Assembly: GCF_000327385.1 (NCBI RefSeq)
Contig: NW_008706746.1
Location: 7,093,279 to 7,157,278, forward strand
Direction: 5' to 3'
Source: Lottia gigantea
Lineage: Eukaryota; Mollusca; Gastropoda; Lottiidae
Length of the DNA stretch: 64,000 nt
Shown: piece by piece, positions 22,425-34,275 of the stretch
Layout: each line of letters opens with the position of its first letter
Position numbering within the stretch: position 1 is the stretch's first letter
Position numbers and translations under genes: made by a program
Notes under the pieces: generated by a model
The model's input: the letters and a program-made list of their open reading frames with translations, nothing else
Databases searched by the model: none
What the model was told of the DNA's origin: nothing

Positions 22425-22525
22425 ATTTCTTTCAATGCACCCTGCTTGGCGTTGTCCGTTTTCACTCTTCCAATCATAATGCAGTCGTCAGTAGGACGTA
22501 AAACTTATTTTTCTGGGATACTACG
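22425..22525 (+). mobile_element. Truncated SINE
   Basis: AATGCACCCTGCTTGGCGTT, then TTTTC…CAGTAGGACGTAAAACTT: both parts of the SINE 3' domain in the right order, without the tRNA-like head. Confidence 0.6.
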
Positions 22526-22874
22526 GTAATTCTGATGTCGGTAATAATCAACATAAATATCTTTTACAAGATCTTATACTTTACTAACTGGGATATCACC
22601 TTAAAATCACAGTTGGTCAAATCTTTCACCAAATCTTACAGGAAATGGTGAAATATAACTGGGAAATCACCTTTAAACAAACGGCTTAAGTTGGTCAAAC
22701 TTTCACACAATTTCATAGAAAAGAAAATGGTGAAAGAATGAAACAGACTATAGTTTCTGGATGCACGTGTGTGTTGGCAGATTCTAGATGATTATCTTGG
22801 TACAAGTTATGAGAAGATTTATTTTATACCAGTTATATACAGCAGGTGTCAGGTTCATCGTCGACAAACCAGAA

Positions 22875-23602
22875 TAAGTTAAGAGGATAGGCGTAATATG
22901 CTCGACAACACCAAGATAGATTAAGAGGATAGATACGCCATCCTAGTCAAAACCGGGAAAGATACAGCATCCTCGACAAAACTAGCATAGATACAGCATC
23001 CTCGACAACACTAGGATAGATACAACATCCTCGACAATCCAGGATAGATACAGCATCCTCGACAACACTAGGATAGATACAACATCCTCGACAATCCAGG
23101 ATAGATACAGCATCCTCGACAACAACAGGATAGATACAACATCCTCGACAATCCAGGATAGATACAGCATCCTCAACAACACTAGGATAGATACAACATC
23201 CTCGACAATCCAGGATAGGTACAGCATCCTCGACGACAACAGGATAGATACAAAAACCTCAACATCACTTGGATAGATGCAGTATCTTTGACATCTAGAC
23301 AATACTAAGATAGATACATTTTCGACATCACCAAGATAGATGCAGCATCCTCTACGACACTAAGATATATATAGCATCATCGCCTGCACTAGGATAGATA
23401 CGGCAACCCAGACAAAACTATATTGGATACTATAACCAAGACAAAACTAGAGTAGATACTATAACCAAAACAACACCAGGATAGATACAGCGTCCTTGAC
23501 AACACTAGGATAGAAACGCTAACCTCGACAACACCAGGATAGATACAGCATCCTTGACAACAGTAGAGTAGATACTATATCCAAGACAACAATAGGATAG
23601 AT
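22875..23602. repeat. 28/29-bp minisatellite with 57-bp higher-order unit
   Basis: About 25 units of GGATAGATACAGCATCCTCGACAA type. In 22980-23230 two variants alternate (…AACACTA and …AATCCA), forming a 57-base dimer. Toward 23600 the units decay (CTATAACCAAGACAAAACTA). The last unit runs directly into an inverted-repeat element at 23603. Confidence 0.9.
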
Positions 23603-24048
23603 GGACTCACTCCACTAAAACATTTTATGCAAATGATTGTATGGGAATGTAGTCCAGGCTATTTTTAGAAATCTTCTTTCTCTCTTCCTTTTGGGGTTTT
23701 TGCCTGCCTATTTTTGGGTAAAATTTGGTCTAGATTTGGAATTTGATGTCTGAAATTGCATTATCTTTCAGATTTGGTGAGATGATGAGAGACCTAAAAA
23801 TAGTTGTTTTGTGAACTGCCAAACTCTAGCGGATGAGTATAACAGGTAGTAGTCTACTTTCAATTTTAGTAGCTCAAAATTTTCATGGTCATCATATAAT
23901 GAATTTTTTAGGAGACATTGAGAATTGGTCAGGCTTTCATTCGACATATTGGAAAGCTTTCAACGAGATTTCTGGAAAAAGTTATAGAAGGTTGAATTTC
24001 GTGTTTTAACATGGGAAGAGATGGCAAATGAATTAGTGGAGTGAGTCC
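23603..24048. mobile_element. 446-bp element with GGACTCACTCCACTAA inverted ends
   Basis: GGACTCACTCCACTAA at 23603 is exactly complementary to the end at 24048, and the match continues weakly (CATTT…GCAAATG against CATTTGCCAT). It holds no open frame of note. Target duplication unclear. Type unknown; a non-autonomous DNA transposon is the best guess. Confidence 0.65.
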
Positions 24049-25280
24049 TGTCTACTGCATTGTCGACCATATATTTGGTTGTCACCACCATTTAAAAAAC
24101 CAGGCGTCCTAGTGAGAATTTGAGTTTCCATATAAGGGTAGTCAGCATGCGATGGGGAATATTATAATAGGACTTTAAAGTGGACCCTGGTAGGTTAAAC
24201 TGGTTATATGAAAAATAATTACCAGACCAGAGTCATCCACTTTTATATTTTAAAGGGAGAGTGTAGGCCTATACCATCAACATAAGGATGGGTTGTGACT
24301 TAATCATTTTTCCTAATGTTCAACAATGTAAGAACTCTGTTAAAGAGATTGTAAAGAGGTTTTCTACCGTAGCTCCCCTCTAGTGACGTCATAAAACGCA
24401 TTAGTTTTAGTGGAATTGCAAGAACCACAGACGTCCGAATGAAAATTGGAATGGTGCAAATTGAAGCTAACAGTGTCCCCGTTACATAAAAATTTTAGAA
24501 AACCCTACACAATCCCTTTAATATTGTGAAGTGAATTTTGGTTCTACATTGATATCAATAGAAGGAGTAATTATTATTAAGTATTGAACCTAATTTAGTT
24601 ATTCAATTATTAATATCAGCCTTATTTTCAAAGTTTTTTTTATACCGTTGGCTTAATATCTAAATCTCTATTACGATTAATGTATAAATATTTCTAAATA
24701 AACCCTGTAAATTGTCACCTAATGTTACTTTAAACCTTTGAAAAGGTTCAAGTCATCTAGGTTTTCTTTGTTATGATTAACTGTATGTCCACATATTCTC
24801 AGTACAAGTCTTTCTTCGTTCGTTATATTTTGTCCTGTTTGGGTCTATCTTTTCAATCGAACTGTTTAACCCGGAGACGAAGTGGAAAGTTTATGGGTCG
24901 TGAAATTAGAATGAATTTAAAATGAGGATTGAAATTGTCGAGGGAGTGTTTTCAACGATTATTAAAAACTTCAAAGGTTCAGAAAGGAAAATGTTTTAAA
25001 GTATTTAATGCCCACATCATCACACGAGAATACAATCCTTTTTTCAGTTTACGATTACGGTTTCAAAGTGCTAGATCATTAAAATACTATTAGTATTGAA
25101 AAGTGTCTCATTATTAAAAAATATCACCCAATGGTATATGCGATTTATTGAGGATTACAAGTAACTAGTAAGCAGATGCAAGGCATTAATGTAGAATCTT
25201 CCTTCAGATTTCAATTCAGTTCCCTTGTTTAACTTAAAGTATAATCTCCCAGATATGACCTATCTCTGTGCCCGATCTAA
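24049..25280. other. Intergenic, one TTAA MITE
   Basis: No gene recognised; AT-rich. Contains the MITE at 24344-24517. Confidence 0.45.
24344..24517. mobile_element. 174-bp MITE with TTAA target sites
   Basis: The ends are AGAGATTGTAAAGAGGTTTT and, reversed, AGGGATTGTGTAGGGTTTTC; both arms continue with CTA. TTAA flanks both sides (24340-24343 and 24518-24521), as for piggyBac-type insertions. The interior (GTGACGTCATAAAACGCATT, TTAGTTTTAGTGG, CCACAGACGTC) is shared with 26961-27114. Confidence 0.75.
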
Positions 25281-25282
25281 AA

Positions 25283-25476
25283 TGTAACGTACAAGTCAAC
25301 TTGTGCCATATTGTGTTAACTGTCCTTGCAATGTCAGAGTCAACCTGTGTCTAATTGTGTTAACTTGTGTCATATTGTGTTAACTGGCCTTGCAACGTCA
25401 GAGTCAACTTGTGTCAAATTGTGTTAACTTGTGTCATATTGTGTTAACTGTCCTTGCAACGTCAGAGTCAACTTTC
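25283..25476. repeat. 64-bp tandem repeat, 3 units
   Basis: GTCAGAGTCAAC recurs at 25333, 25397 and 25461, a period of 64. Each unit carries TGTGTTAACTGTCCTTGCAA, and inside it a shorter repeat of TTGTGTTAACTTGTGTCA. Confidence 0.9.
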
Positions 25477-25479
25477 AGA

Positions 25480-27734
25480 AAACAGGTGCCCGTTCGGGTT
25501 AACTGTCCTCGCATATTACTAAAAAGGAAAAAGCAATAGACAGAAAAATAATAAGGACAGGAAAGTACCATGTAGAGCTATCTAGTAAGATCTACCACTA
25601 TACCTAGTACTAAGTGATACTATTTTGGTTCTCAGTAGGGGTAACATTTATATCAGAGGTTCACGACAAGTCGAGCCGAGTCACTGAGTTTAAACCAGTA
25701 TCAATATCTACACCATATACATAAATCAGTAATTCAACTCTTGTCATTGGTAATTTGAGTCCCGCTATAATTTGTTCTATGACAAAAACTAACTAATAAA
25801 AGTTTCAAACCATTCAGTCATCTATAGTTCCCTTTACTCTTATCTCCTAATCTTTAGATTTCAGTCATCCTTCAAATATTTCTACTAAAACTATGATTAT
25901 CTGTTACAGTGGAAGTACTTGGTAGCGATAGTTCTCTGCATCTTCGTAAAGTCTGTACAGAAATTAAAATTGCGTCTTGCGTCCTACCTTTCTGCATCAT
26001 TGCAACAATGAAGTTTTACATGAGGGAAAACATGCGCGAAACTGTTTCCACTTATCTCTGAATGTTATCAAGGGCGACTTGGCAGTTGGAGACCATTGTT
26101 GTATCTTCTTGGATATTCCGGCATATAATAAACAGGCTATTGAGTTCAGCTGGAATCGCAAACTTGGGTTGAATTAGTTAACAGGTTTCCCTCATTCTAC
26201 ACTACCAACTTTTGCCTTTTTGGTAAAAAGCTTTCTCTTTCGTCTAACGCAAAGTTCTATTATGAATTGTTGTTGTTATGCAACATCAAGAATCAGTCTG
26301 ATACAGAGTATTTGGTTCAACAGTCGAATACAAAAAATAGATCATAATGTCATTACAATGCTCTTAGCTAATATGTTATTTCAAAAACCATTTAAAAGAC
26401 AACCTGTTGGAACAGTCACGAAATAAACCTTATCAGTATGCCAAACGTTTTGTTGCAAGTGAAGAAATTCTGCATCACAAACTGAAATCTTTGATGTAAA
26501 GTAAGATATATACTGAGTTGATAACCATTAAAAATACTGTCGATATATCCCTCCCTAGATTGATGAGCCGGATAGATTTCGTGCCGTGTCACAAGGTTAC
26601 CGTCGACCAGTGTGAAATGGCGCCATAAAGAAATAGTTCTTCTTAAAAGCAGCTTTACCCCTCACGTATTCATTTCACGGTTCAAGAAAATACAAACTGT
26701 ATAAGGTCAAATTTTACCTATTCTTTTCACGTGCACCTATTCTGAAACGTCATTCAAGCGCGAAATTTGCATTTTGTCACGCGATCTCGCAATATCTCGT
26801 GATATCTGATATGTGGTTTAAGAATCCAGTCTAGGTTTGTTGTGAAAGGTTTGTCGTCTGTTATGATAAGATGATAGAATATATTCGATAAGAAATTGTT
26901 GAGAGTATAATATTGTGTAATAACATGTTCTGAGGCCTAATTCTTGAAAACTTAACTTAAGGCCCTCCACGATTAGTGACGGTATAAAACGATTAGTTTT
27001 AGTGGTATTGCAGGAACCACAGGCGTCTGATTGAAAATTGGAATGGTGAAAATTGAGGTTATCAGTGTTCCTGATACATACACAAAATTTAGAAAACCTC
27101 TTTACAATCCCTTTAGCTTAAGGTTTCGAGAATAAGGCCCCTGTCTTGTATTAAGCATCAGTATTTGTTTCTGTGTAGTCCTAAACCCTGTTTAATATTT
27201 TCAGGTAATTAGCAAAACTATCGATGAAAATTTACGATGGAATCATTGAAGAACCCAAATAATTCCAGACGTCAACTCACGTCCCGGTACAATTACGTGG
27301 TAGATTGTGCGTGACGTACTGACGCAATAGTGAGGTTGTTGTCAGAACATTTTGATTTTAACAAAGGGAGAGAACTGTAATACAGATTGATGGAATATAC
27401 ATTAAATCATCTAGCGTCTTAATCACTATTAAAAGAGAAGAATGGTTAGTAATTTGTCTGAAGTATGAAATATAATCCAGTTTGGTGTATAAAGACTGGA
27501 GGAGAAAGTGGGTTGTTGTTTTGGCACCTCTATGATTAATGTCTGTTTATGTTGGTGGAAAAGATATCTACCCGATGCCAAATTACTTTTACAATGTTAC
27601 AAGCCGGGTCGACTGGGCTGTTGAACGATAGGCAAGCTTTAAAATATGAAATTAACAAATGAGCGTTTGGTAAAATAAATAATAGATGGCGCCGCTAGTC
27701 TCTTACTTAATACATGTACCATTGCTCCAAACGT
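25480..27734. other. Intergenic, repeat pieces
   Basis: No gene recognised. Holds a minus-strand SINE piece (25970-26060: GCGTCCTACCTTTCTGCATC) and a truncated TTAA MITE (26961-27114). Confidence 0.45.
26961..27114. mobile_element. Truncated copy of the TTAA MITE
   Basis: Shares GATTAGTTTTAGTGGTATTG, AACCACAGGCGTC and the right end AAACCTCTTTACAATCCCTT with 24344-24517. The left terminal repeat is lost. Confidence 0.7.
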
Positions 27735-28060
27735 ATCTGGTGAACCTTTTTTTGTTTTTTGGTAGAACCTTTTGCCACTTTGCTGGTCTCTTCTCAGAGT
27801 TTTTATTCTGATCACCACGTTCTGGTACAGAAAAGTAAGGCGCAAAACTTTTTTTCTAGAGCTAATGTATCCTGTGAACTTTCTTTTTGTTGTTTGGTTG
27901 AACCTTTGCCACTTTGCTGGTCTCAGAGTTTTATTCTGATCACCACGTTATGATGCAGAAAAGTAGGGCATAAAACTCCATTTTTTCCAGAGCTAATGTA
28001 TCCTGTGAACTTTCTTTTTGTTATTTAATTGAACCTTTTCTGACTTTGCTGGTAACAAAA
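27735..28060 (+). repeat. ~130-bp tandem repeat x3 containing SINE tails
   Basis: GTGAAC.TT…TTTGTT…GAACC recurs at about 27741, 27875 and 28004. The first two units carry CAGAAAAGTA.GGC…AAAACT, the tail of the window's SINE. The units probably arose by local duplication of a SINE insertion with its flank. Confidence 0.65.
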
Positions 28061-29597
28061 AGAAAAGCCCACTCTAAACTTTATTAGTTCGTTTGCCAGT
28101 GATGCACACTTGCCTGGGTTTGTTTTATTCAGAGCTGATGTTGTTTATTTTGTAATGGGGTTTGTCAACTCGGCACCCCCTTTTAAGAGAGCTCTGAGCG
28201 ATGTTGTTTATTTGGTTTTCAGATTTGAATCCCGTTCAGTTTGTCCATAGAGGTACTGTAATTTGTAATATGGTTTATCAAGTCAACAACTAACATCGCT
28301 AGTTTTGTTTATTTGCTGTATATATGTAGACCTATATATCATATATTATAACAAAGCCCTTCTCGTAGAACCCTATCAATATAATATTATTCAGCCTTTG
28401 TTACATTGTTCATATCCTTCGCTTCATAAATCTTTATATAAATTATCAGAGAGAAAAGAAATCAAGACAGCCAACTTATAAATTACACCAAATTTAACCC
28501 TCACAATTGTTTATTTAAGTTTTATGGCTAAGTTTAGAAGATTTATAGAAAACTCCTAAAATTTTATGGTACATTAAATACTACCACTTGTTTAACCATC
28601 CACTCCACACCATTTCATCAATGACCAGTTCAAAGGTTAGCACCTTTCATCCAGACCTATTTATACTTACCATTTCCTTACAGGTGACCTAGTGATCTAG
28701 ACTAGTGATAACACTAGAGGGAGTTGTTTGCCAAACGACGTTATAAATCAGTGAAATGTACCGCCATTATTTGTCCATAGCAACCAGCGAATATATTGAA
28801 AGTTTTATGGGGAAATAAAAAGCTAAAAGTATGTCGATGAAGGATTTAAACTGTATGAGAATCTGGCAGATGGATGGGATGGGAAACGTGATGAAGAACA
28901 TTGTAGGATACAGTGACGTAGGCTGGTAAGGGTGGGGGTTCGTCTGATCAGACGAGAGCTACAAAATCATGCTTCCCAAGAATTGCTATAACTAACATCA
29001 AACTATATTTCGTAGGTCTTGGTACTACATACTTTGAAAATGACCTTTTATGAGCTTACAAACATACACGTATGGAAATTGTGCTGAATACTCTTTAACT
29101 TGCACGTAAAGGTTGTCAACTTTGTTCACAAAACGACTACGACTGGATCTCATGGGACCCATGACTCATGGCCGCCTCTGCTTTTTAGCAGATCAATAGC
29201 TAATATCCCCTAATCGAACATTTCAAATCAATAATAATAGTTTATGATTGGCAGTATTGGGATAATCGATAATTCTGACTATAATGGTGTATCGATCTAT
29301 TGTTTCTAATTAAAACTGAAAGAAAGATGTTGATTTACTATCAACATTATTTAAAGATTATTCTTAGGGTGGGAAATATTGGCCGTCAAAACAAATGTGG
29401 AACCTTGACGGTGATACATATTCCTAAATGGTAAAAGCAATGTAATGAGAGAAAAAACGGACTTTCAAAGCTGCAGTATTTAGGTTCTTGTCCACTTTTC
29501 GGTACGCCATGAGCCCATGATGATAAAGTGCAAAAATTGCGAATAAAATCGAAAAACGTTCATCATGATTGTCATGATCAAACGGTTAACTGAAAAT

Positions 29598-29675
29598 CAG
29601 CTTTACGGAAACTACCGAAGATTGCCGAATGCTCTGCAAAATCCGCTTTACGGAAACTACCGAGAGTTGCCGAAT
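29598..29675. repeat. Short tandem of GCTTTACGGAAACTACCG
   Basis: The 18-mer occurs twice about 50 bases apart, each followed by GA(A/G)..TTGCCGAAT. The same 18-mer is at 4755, and a diverged form (GCTTTACAGAAACTGTCAAG) is at 31087. Confidence 0.75.
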
Positions 29676-30239
29676 AGATTTTCATTTGATCTTCGGTAAT
29701 CAACTCAATTAGACAACCATCTTGATATTTCCAGTGTATATTCTGACAACTTTCAGATAAATCACCAATCATCGTCTGCTACTCTACTTTACTTCCCGCC
29801 CTTTTTACTTCGGCAGTCCAGCTGCTCTTTGATGTCTACAAGCCTGCTATCTTTCTCGCTCAGTTACCAAGTGATCATCGCCTGCTATTCCTTAATGTTT
29901 ATCCTCGTCTGCTTCTTAGCTTAATTCCAGTTCGGTTCTAAAAGATAAAATAATCGTGAAATTTTAGCCAAGTGTTGAAGGAGACCATACACGTGATAGA
30001 TGTTAATTCCATTTCCTGCAAATTTTCTGATTCGTTCTTTGATTCCAAGCTGAGTTGTTGAATAATTCACGTTAAGAAATGATTTGGTCACAAATGCAAG
30101 ACATGAAGTAAAAACTGCACTCCATCAACTTTCACTACAACATGTACGCGATTTTTTTAAAGGAAAATTGTTTTTTTTAATACCTCATTGGCGTGGTCTG
30201 TTAGAAAACAATCTTATAAAAATTAGATTGCAATTTCGT

Positions 30240-30385
30240 TTCTTTTCTTTTCTGATATTTTTCTTCATTATTTCAATCTAACAAGTTTTCTACCAAAGTC
30301 CCATCTTAATGGTGTTATTATTAGCCAATCAAAGCGCGTCATGTAGCGTCCGTTTCTTGACATTAATGACGAACTGTGGGATAGC
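30240..30385 (+). repeat. Dispersed repeat family B, copy 1
   Basis: Blocks TTTCTACCAAAG, GCCAATCAAAGCG, CCGTTTCTTG and AACTGTGGGATA recur in the same order and spacing at 44090-44235. Confidence 0.7.
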
Positions 30386-30539
30386 AAAACGGAAAGTATA
30401 TAACACGTGTCTTTAGATTACTGTATTTGTTACTTTAATCAGTAAAGAAATATAATGGAATTGCAATCTTATTTCAATATAATGCTAATATTTTCACGGA
30501 AATTCGACGAATGTGGAAGTTCTAAATTGTTCGGACTAT

Positions 30540-30820
30540 CCAGAAAATCACAACATTCGGACTATTTCAGGAAAGTTTATGATGGTAAAGGTATTTGACT
30601 CGGACTATTTCAGGAAAGTTTATTATGGTAAAGGTATTTGACTCGGACTATTTCAGGAAAGTTGATTATGGTAAAGGTATTTGGCTCGGACTATTTCAGG
30701 AAGGTTTATGATGGTAAAGGTATTTAACTCGGACTATTTCAGGAAGGTTTATGATGGTAAAGGTATTTGACTCGGACTATTTCAGGAAAGTTTATTATGG
30801 TAAAGGTATTTGACTCGACT
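30540..30820. repeat. 43-bp minisatellite, ~6 units
   Basis: GGACTATTTCAGGAAAGTTT then TGGTAAAGGTATTTGACTC repeats every 43 bases with few changes. A shorter, imperfect half-unit (CGGACTATCCAGAAAATC) precedes it. Confidence 0.9.
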
Positions 30821-31669
30821 GTCTGATTCAACCAGTATTTATACAGATGTCTTTCACAGAATAAACCACCATCTCATATTTCTCTCTTCTCTTCTCTTTC
30901 TTTCTCCCTCTATTTTCTTATTTAACTTCTTAGATAGTTACTTTCTACCCCAGATCTAACAAAATCCTAGCACTGGTCCAGAAAACACCTTCGAATTTCA
31001 ACCCGGTTCCCCCAGTCAGTAATCCAGGTCGGAAGGGCTGAAAAACCAACCTGTCTAGCGTGAAAGTTCCACTAGCGCTCTAAAACAGCTTTACAGAAAC
31101 TGTCAAGGATTGCAAAGTGGGAAAAAGCGTCTGGATTTCTCTTCTTTGAAATCAACTGCCATCTGTTTAATACCCCCCGCCCCCTAACTATCCTGTAAGT
31201 AGAATATAGTCATGTTAATGGAACTGTTTACAAACAAACACCACGATCTCTGATCTAGAAACAACAAAATGACTTGGAGGTTTGTAATTCACTGCTTCTC
31301 AACGTAATAGGTTCCTGCGAGGAATCAACATATCTACAGAATGCACTACCGTTGTCAAATACCATATAAATCGGAACTACTATTACTAAACAGTTTCAAC
31401 CAAGGTAAAATACCATATGATGTCCAGCGCTCATCTCACAATGGTCCTTTAAAGATTTGTGGACAAGATGGTTGGCAAGGCTCATAGATGCCAAGTTAAC
31501 CTCCGCTCTGACAATCTGATATCAAAGCCTCATTCTGTGGGCAACTGCAACTGGAAGCTTTTCTTAAACAAGTGTTAGATTTTAACCCCTCGCCATAACA
31601 AACTTATAGTGGGTAATATTGCACAATGTATACATGAGTATTTATATATTGTATGGTGCTTATAGAGTT

Positions 31670-31800
31670 AATGTTTAGTCTATTAATTAGTAGTATTTAC
31701 ATGGTAATTAACACTTTAATAATTAATATTGACCAGACTTAGTCCAGACACTTCGATAGATTGGTTTCGGTAATCTGATCCTGAAACAGACCATCTTCAG
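31670..31800 (-). mobile_element. Possible LINE 3'-end remnant
   Basis: On the minus strand, CTGAAGATGGTCTG then CAGATTACCGAAACC matches the CTGAAGA…CGAAAC stem signature seen near the 3' ends of CR1-like LINEs and related retroelements. No coding part remains. Confidence 0.3.
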
Positions 31801-33949
31801 TTCTCAAACTTCTCGATTCCTGGGACAAAGACATTGAAGAACAAATGAAACAATGCCTTAGATAGAACTCTCGCGTTTATCTAAAGTTTGATTAATAATA
31901 TTTGAATACAAACCTTGCGTTTTTAACTGGGCATGCAATTTGCATTCTGGAAAGTGACTCTATTATTTGGTGAAGAAATATTTAAATGACTATAGTATAG
32001 AATATCTTTATTTGCAATTGCAACATTACGGGAACTGGGACGCTAGAAAGCTGCGTTTATCTGGTTGCCGATAATACGCACAGTACAGTATTAGTTTAAT
32101 TTGCCGTATCCGTATAAGTGTTAAGGGGCTTGTTTTTGCATTGTATAATTTGTTAACGTATCCTCTGTAATTAATAAAAACCCTGCAGTAAATACAATAA
32201 AACTGTGTGACGTTACTGAATGTAATTTCATGACATAAACTTAATGTTCCCAGTAATAAATCAAGCCCTTACTTGGCCCTTTATGTTTTATCTTATCTAA
32301 TGTCTAGGGTTAAGATTATACTCAGATTTAAAATAGGATTAGGCGTTAAGTTTAAAATAAAGATGGTCCTACCAGGTCCTTACTGATATTTTAAAATACA
32401 TGAAATTGCCTCGACCTTTGGACGGCAGGTGCGTGATCATATCATTTCTAATCTGAATTGTTCTGGTATATTTTAAATGATTTTCTAAAAATTGGTTTCT
32501 TAATCTATCCAGAGTGTTAGATGATTTTTTAGTATCAACTAGAAACACCATTTATAATACAGGTATTTGGTGCCACGTTTTTCTGTAGATGATACTATCA
32601 TCAATGAGATACAATCGTTATGCAATTGTTTTGTCACTTTGATTCAACCAAACAATTGCCCTGTTCATTTAAAGTTTCGTCTATGATGTGTAAGGAATTC
32701 TGGGATATTCTTGTTGAACAGTTTTGTGTTGCCCACAGTGTTTTGTTTACGTAAATTATGATTAATATCGACAGTATATATTCTGATCTACCCGACCACC
32801 CCCTCCTAAGCGAACATTTCCCAATCTAACAAAGTATTCTGTCTTTATATTATATACCAGTAAAAGTTAGTTTTACCTATATAAGTAAGTGTTGCAATAA
32901 AACACCCTTTGTTTAAATCTCTGACACATTTTTCAATCTCAAGTGTTTCTTTGATAAGGTTTTTATCTCCTAAATTCTTTTATTAAATTTTGATATGACC
33001 TAGCCCTTCTGATCAATATATTAGTCCCTAAACTTAAAGCAACAAAACGTTTAGATTTGACTTTTTCAACCCGACTTCCACCTGCAAATCGTAGGGGCTG
33101 AGAGGGAAAAACTGGACCCCTTGCGTAATAGACTGTATACGTTATTCCGGAATTTTAAAAAGGTCGGGATATTGACAAATGACAAAGAGTTTGGCTGAAA
33201 ATATTGAAATAATGGACAGTTATGTATTGATCACGTGATAATATAAAGATCTCTGGAATCGACTTTCGCTCAAGGTTTCACAGGGGACTTCTTGTAGTCA
33301 ACGAATAGAACATCTAAAACCCATGCTGTTCAGTTAGTTAGAACATCCTTATATCTGAAGCCCCGAAGACATGTCACAATATAGATCAGTTCCTACCATA
33401 TACAATCTTGGTCTTGGCATTTGGTTCAATTTTGAACCACACTATGCAACTGATACGTCGGTACATTTTTGTGTTTTGAAGATCTCGTGTGTTGCGTGTT
33501 GCTTGCCACCAATTTACACCTATATAAATTATATCAAATGTTTCAAATAATACGCAGTTATGAAACCTTCAGATCAAACGAATGTCAAACAGAAAATTGC
33601 AACTGAATAATCCTTTGAATGAAAAATTGCAAGACGTTTTCAACATAATGGAGACTAGTTTCAAAATAAAGTTTTAATTTATACATTACCTCTTCAATAC
33701 CTAGTTACCTAGGTGACACGTGCTCGTTGAATATATAATTGTAGAAATGTAAACAAAAAGTAACATAACAAAGTAAACAAAAGTTGTCGTATTTTACACC
33801 TCGGCTTACCCTCAGTTTGTTTACATTACCTGACAACGTCTATTCTTTATAGCAGACGAATGTCTCTTGTCACCCCTGTCTGGGGACTTGGATGGGTTTG
33901 AATTGGGGACAGGTAGACGAAGATCTCATATCAAAGAGTTAATTTGATT

Positions 33950-34275
33950 GCATTTTATAGCCCATCTAGTATGGCCATCAAAGAGAGCTAAAAGGTCTAC
34001 AACTCACGAGGAGTCTGTTGAGTTCTGTTGATGATTCGGAAAAATTCTCGAAATCTGGAATATATTTCATGTTTCTGAAATTCGAAGGCGCCAGCTATCT
34101 CGAAGCCCATCATTTAATAGCCCAACAAGTATGGCCATTTAAGAAAGTTTGAAAGCAACAACCCACGAGGAGTTCATAACTGTATTTAATCTCATATTTA
34201 GTTAAATTCTAGAAATTTAGGATGTTTCTGACAACAATTCAGATCTCAAGGTCTTGAAGCTCATCATTATTTAGA
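33950..34275. repeat. Diverged 162-bp tandem duplication
   Basis: ATAGCCCATCTAGTATGGCC at 33957 recurs as ATAGCCCAACAAGTATGGCC at 34119. Matching blocks CACGAGGAGT, TTCT.GAAAT, GTTTCTGA and GAAGC.CATCATT follow. Confidence 0.7.

Noticed and set aside
22982-23302. Open frame with a 19-residue repeat
   Set aside because: Product of the 57-bp dimer minisatellite; no start context, domain or splice sites.
28944-28957. 14-bp palindrome CGTCTGATCAGACG as a regulatory site
   Set aside because: A single palindrome of this length has no gene nearby and can arise by chance.
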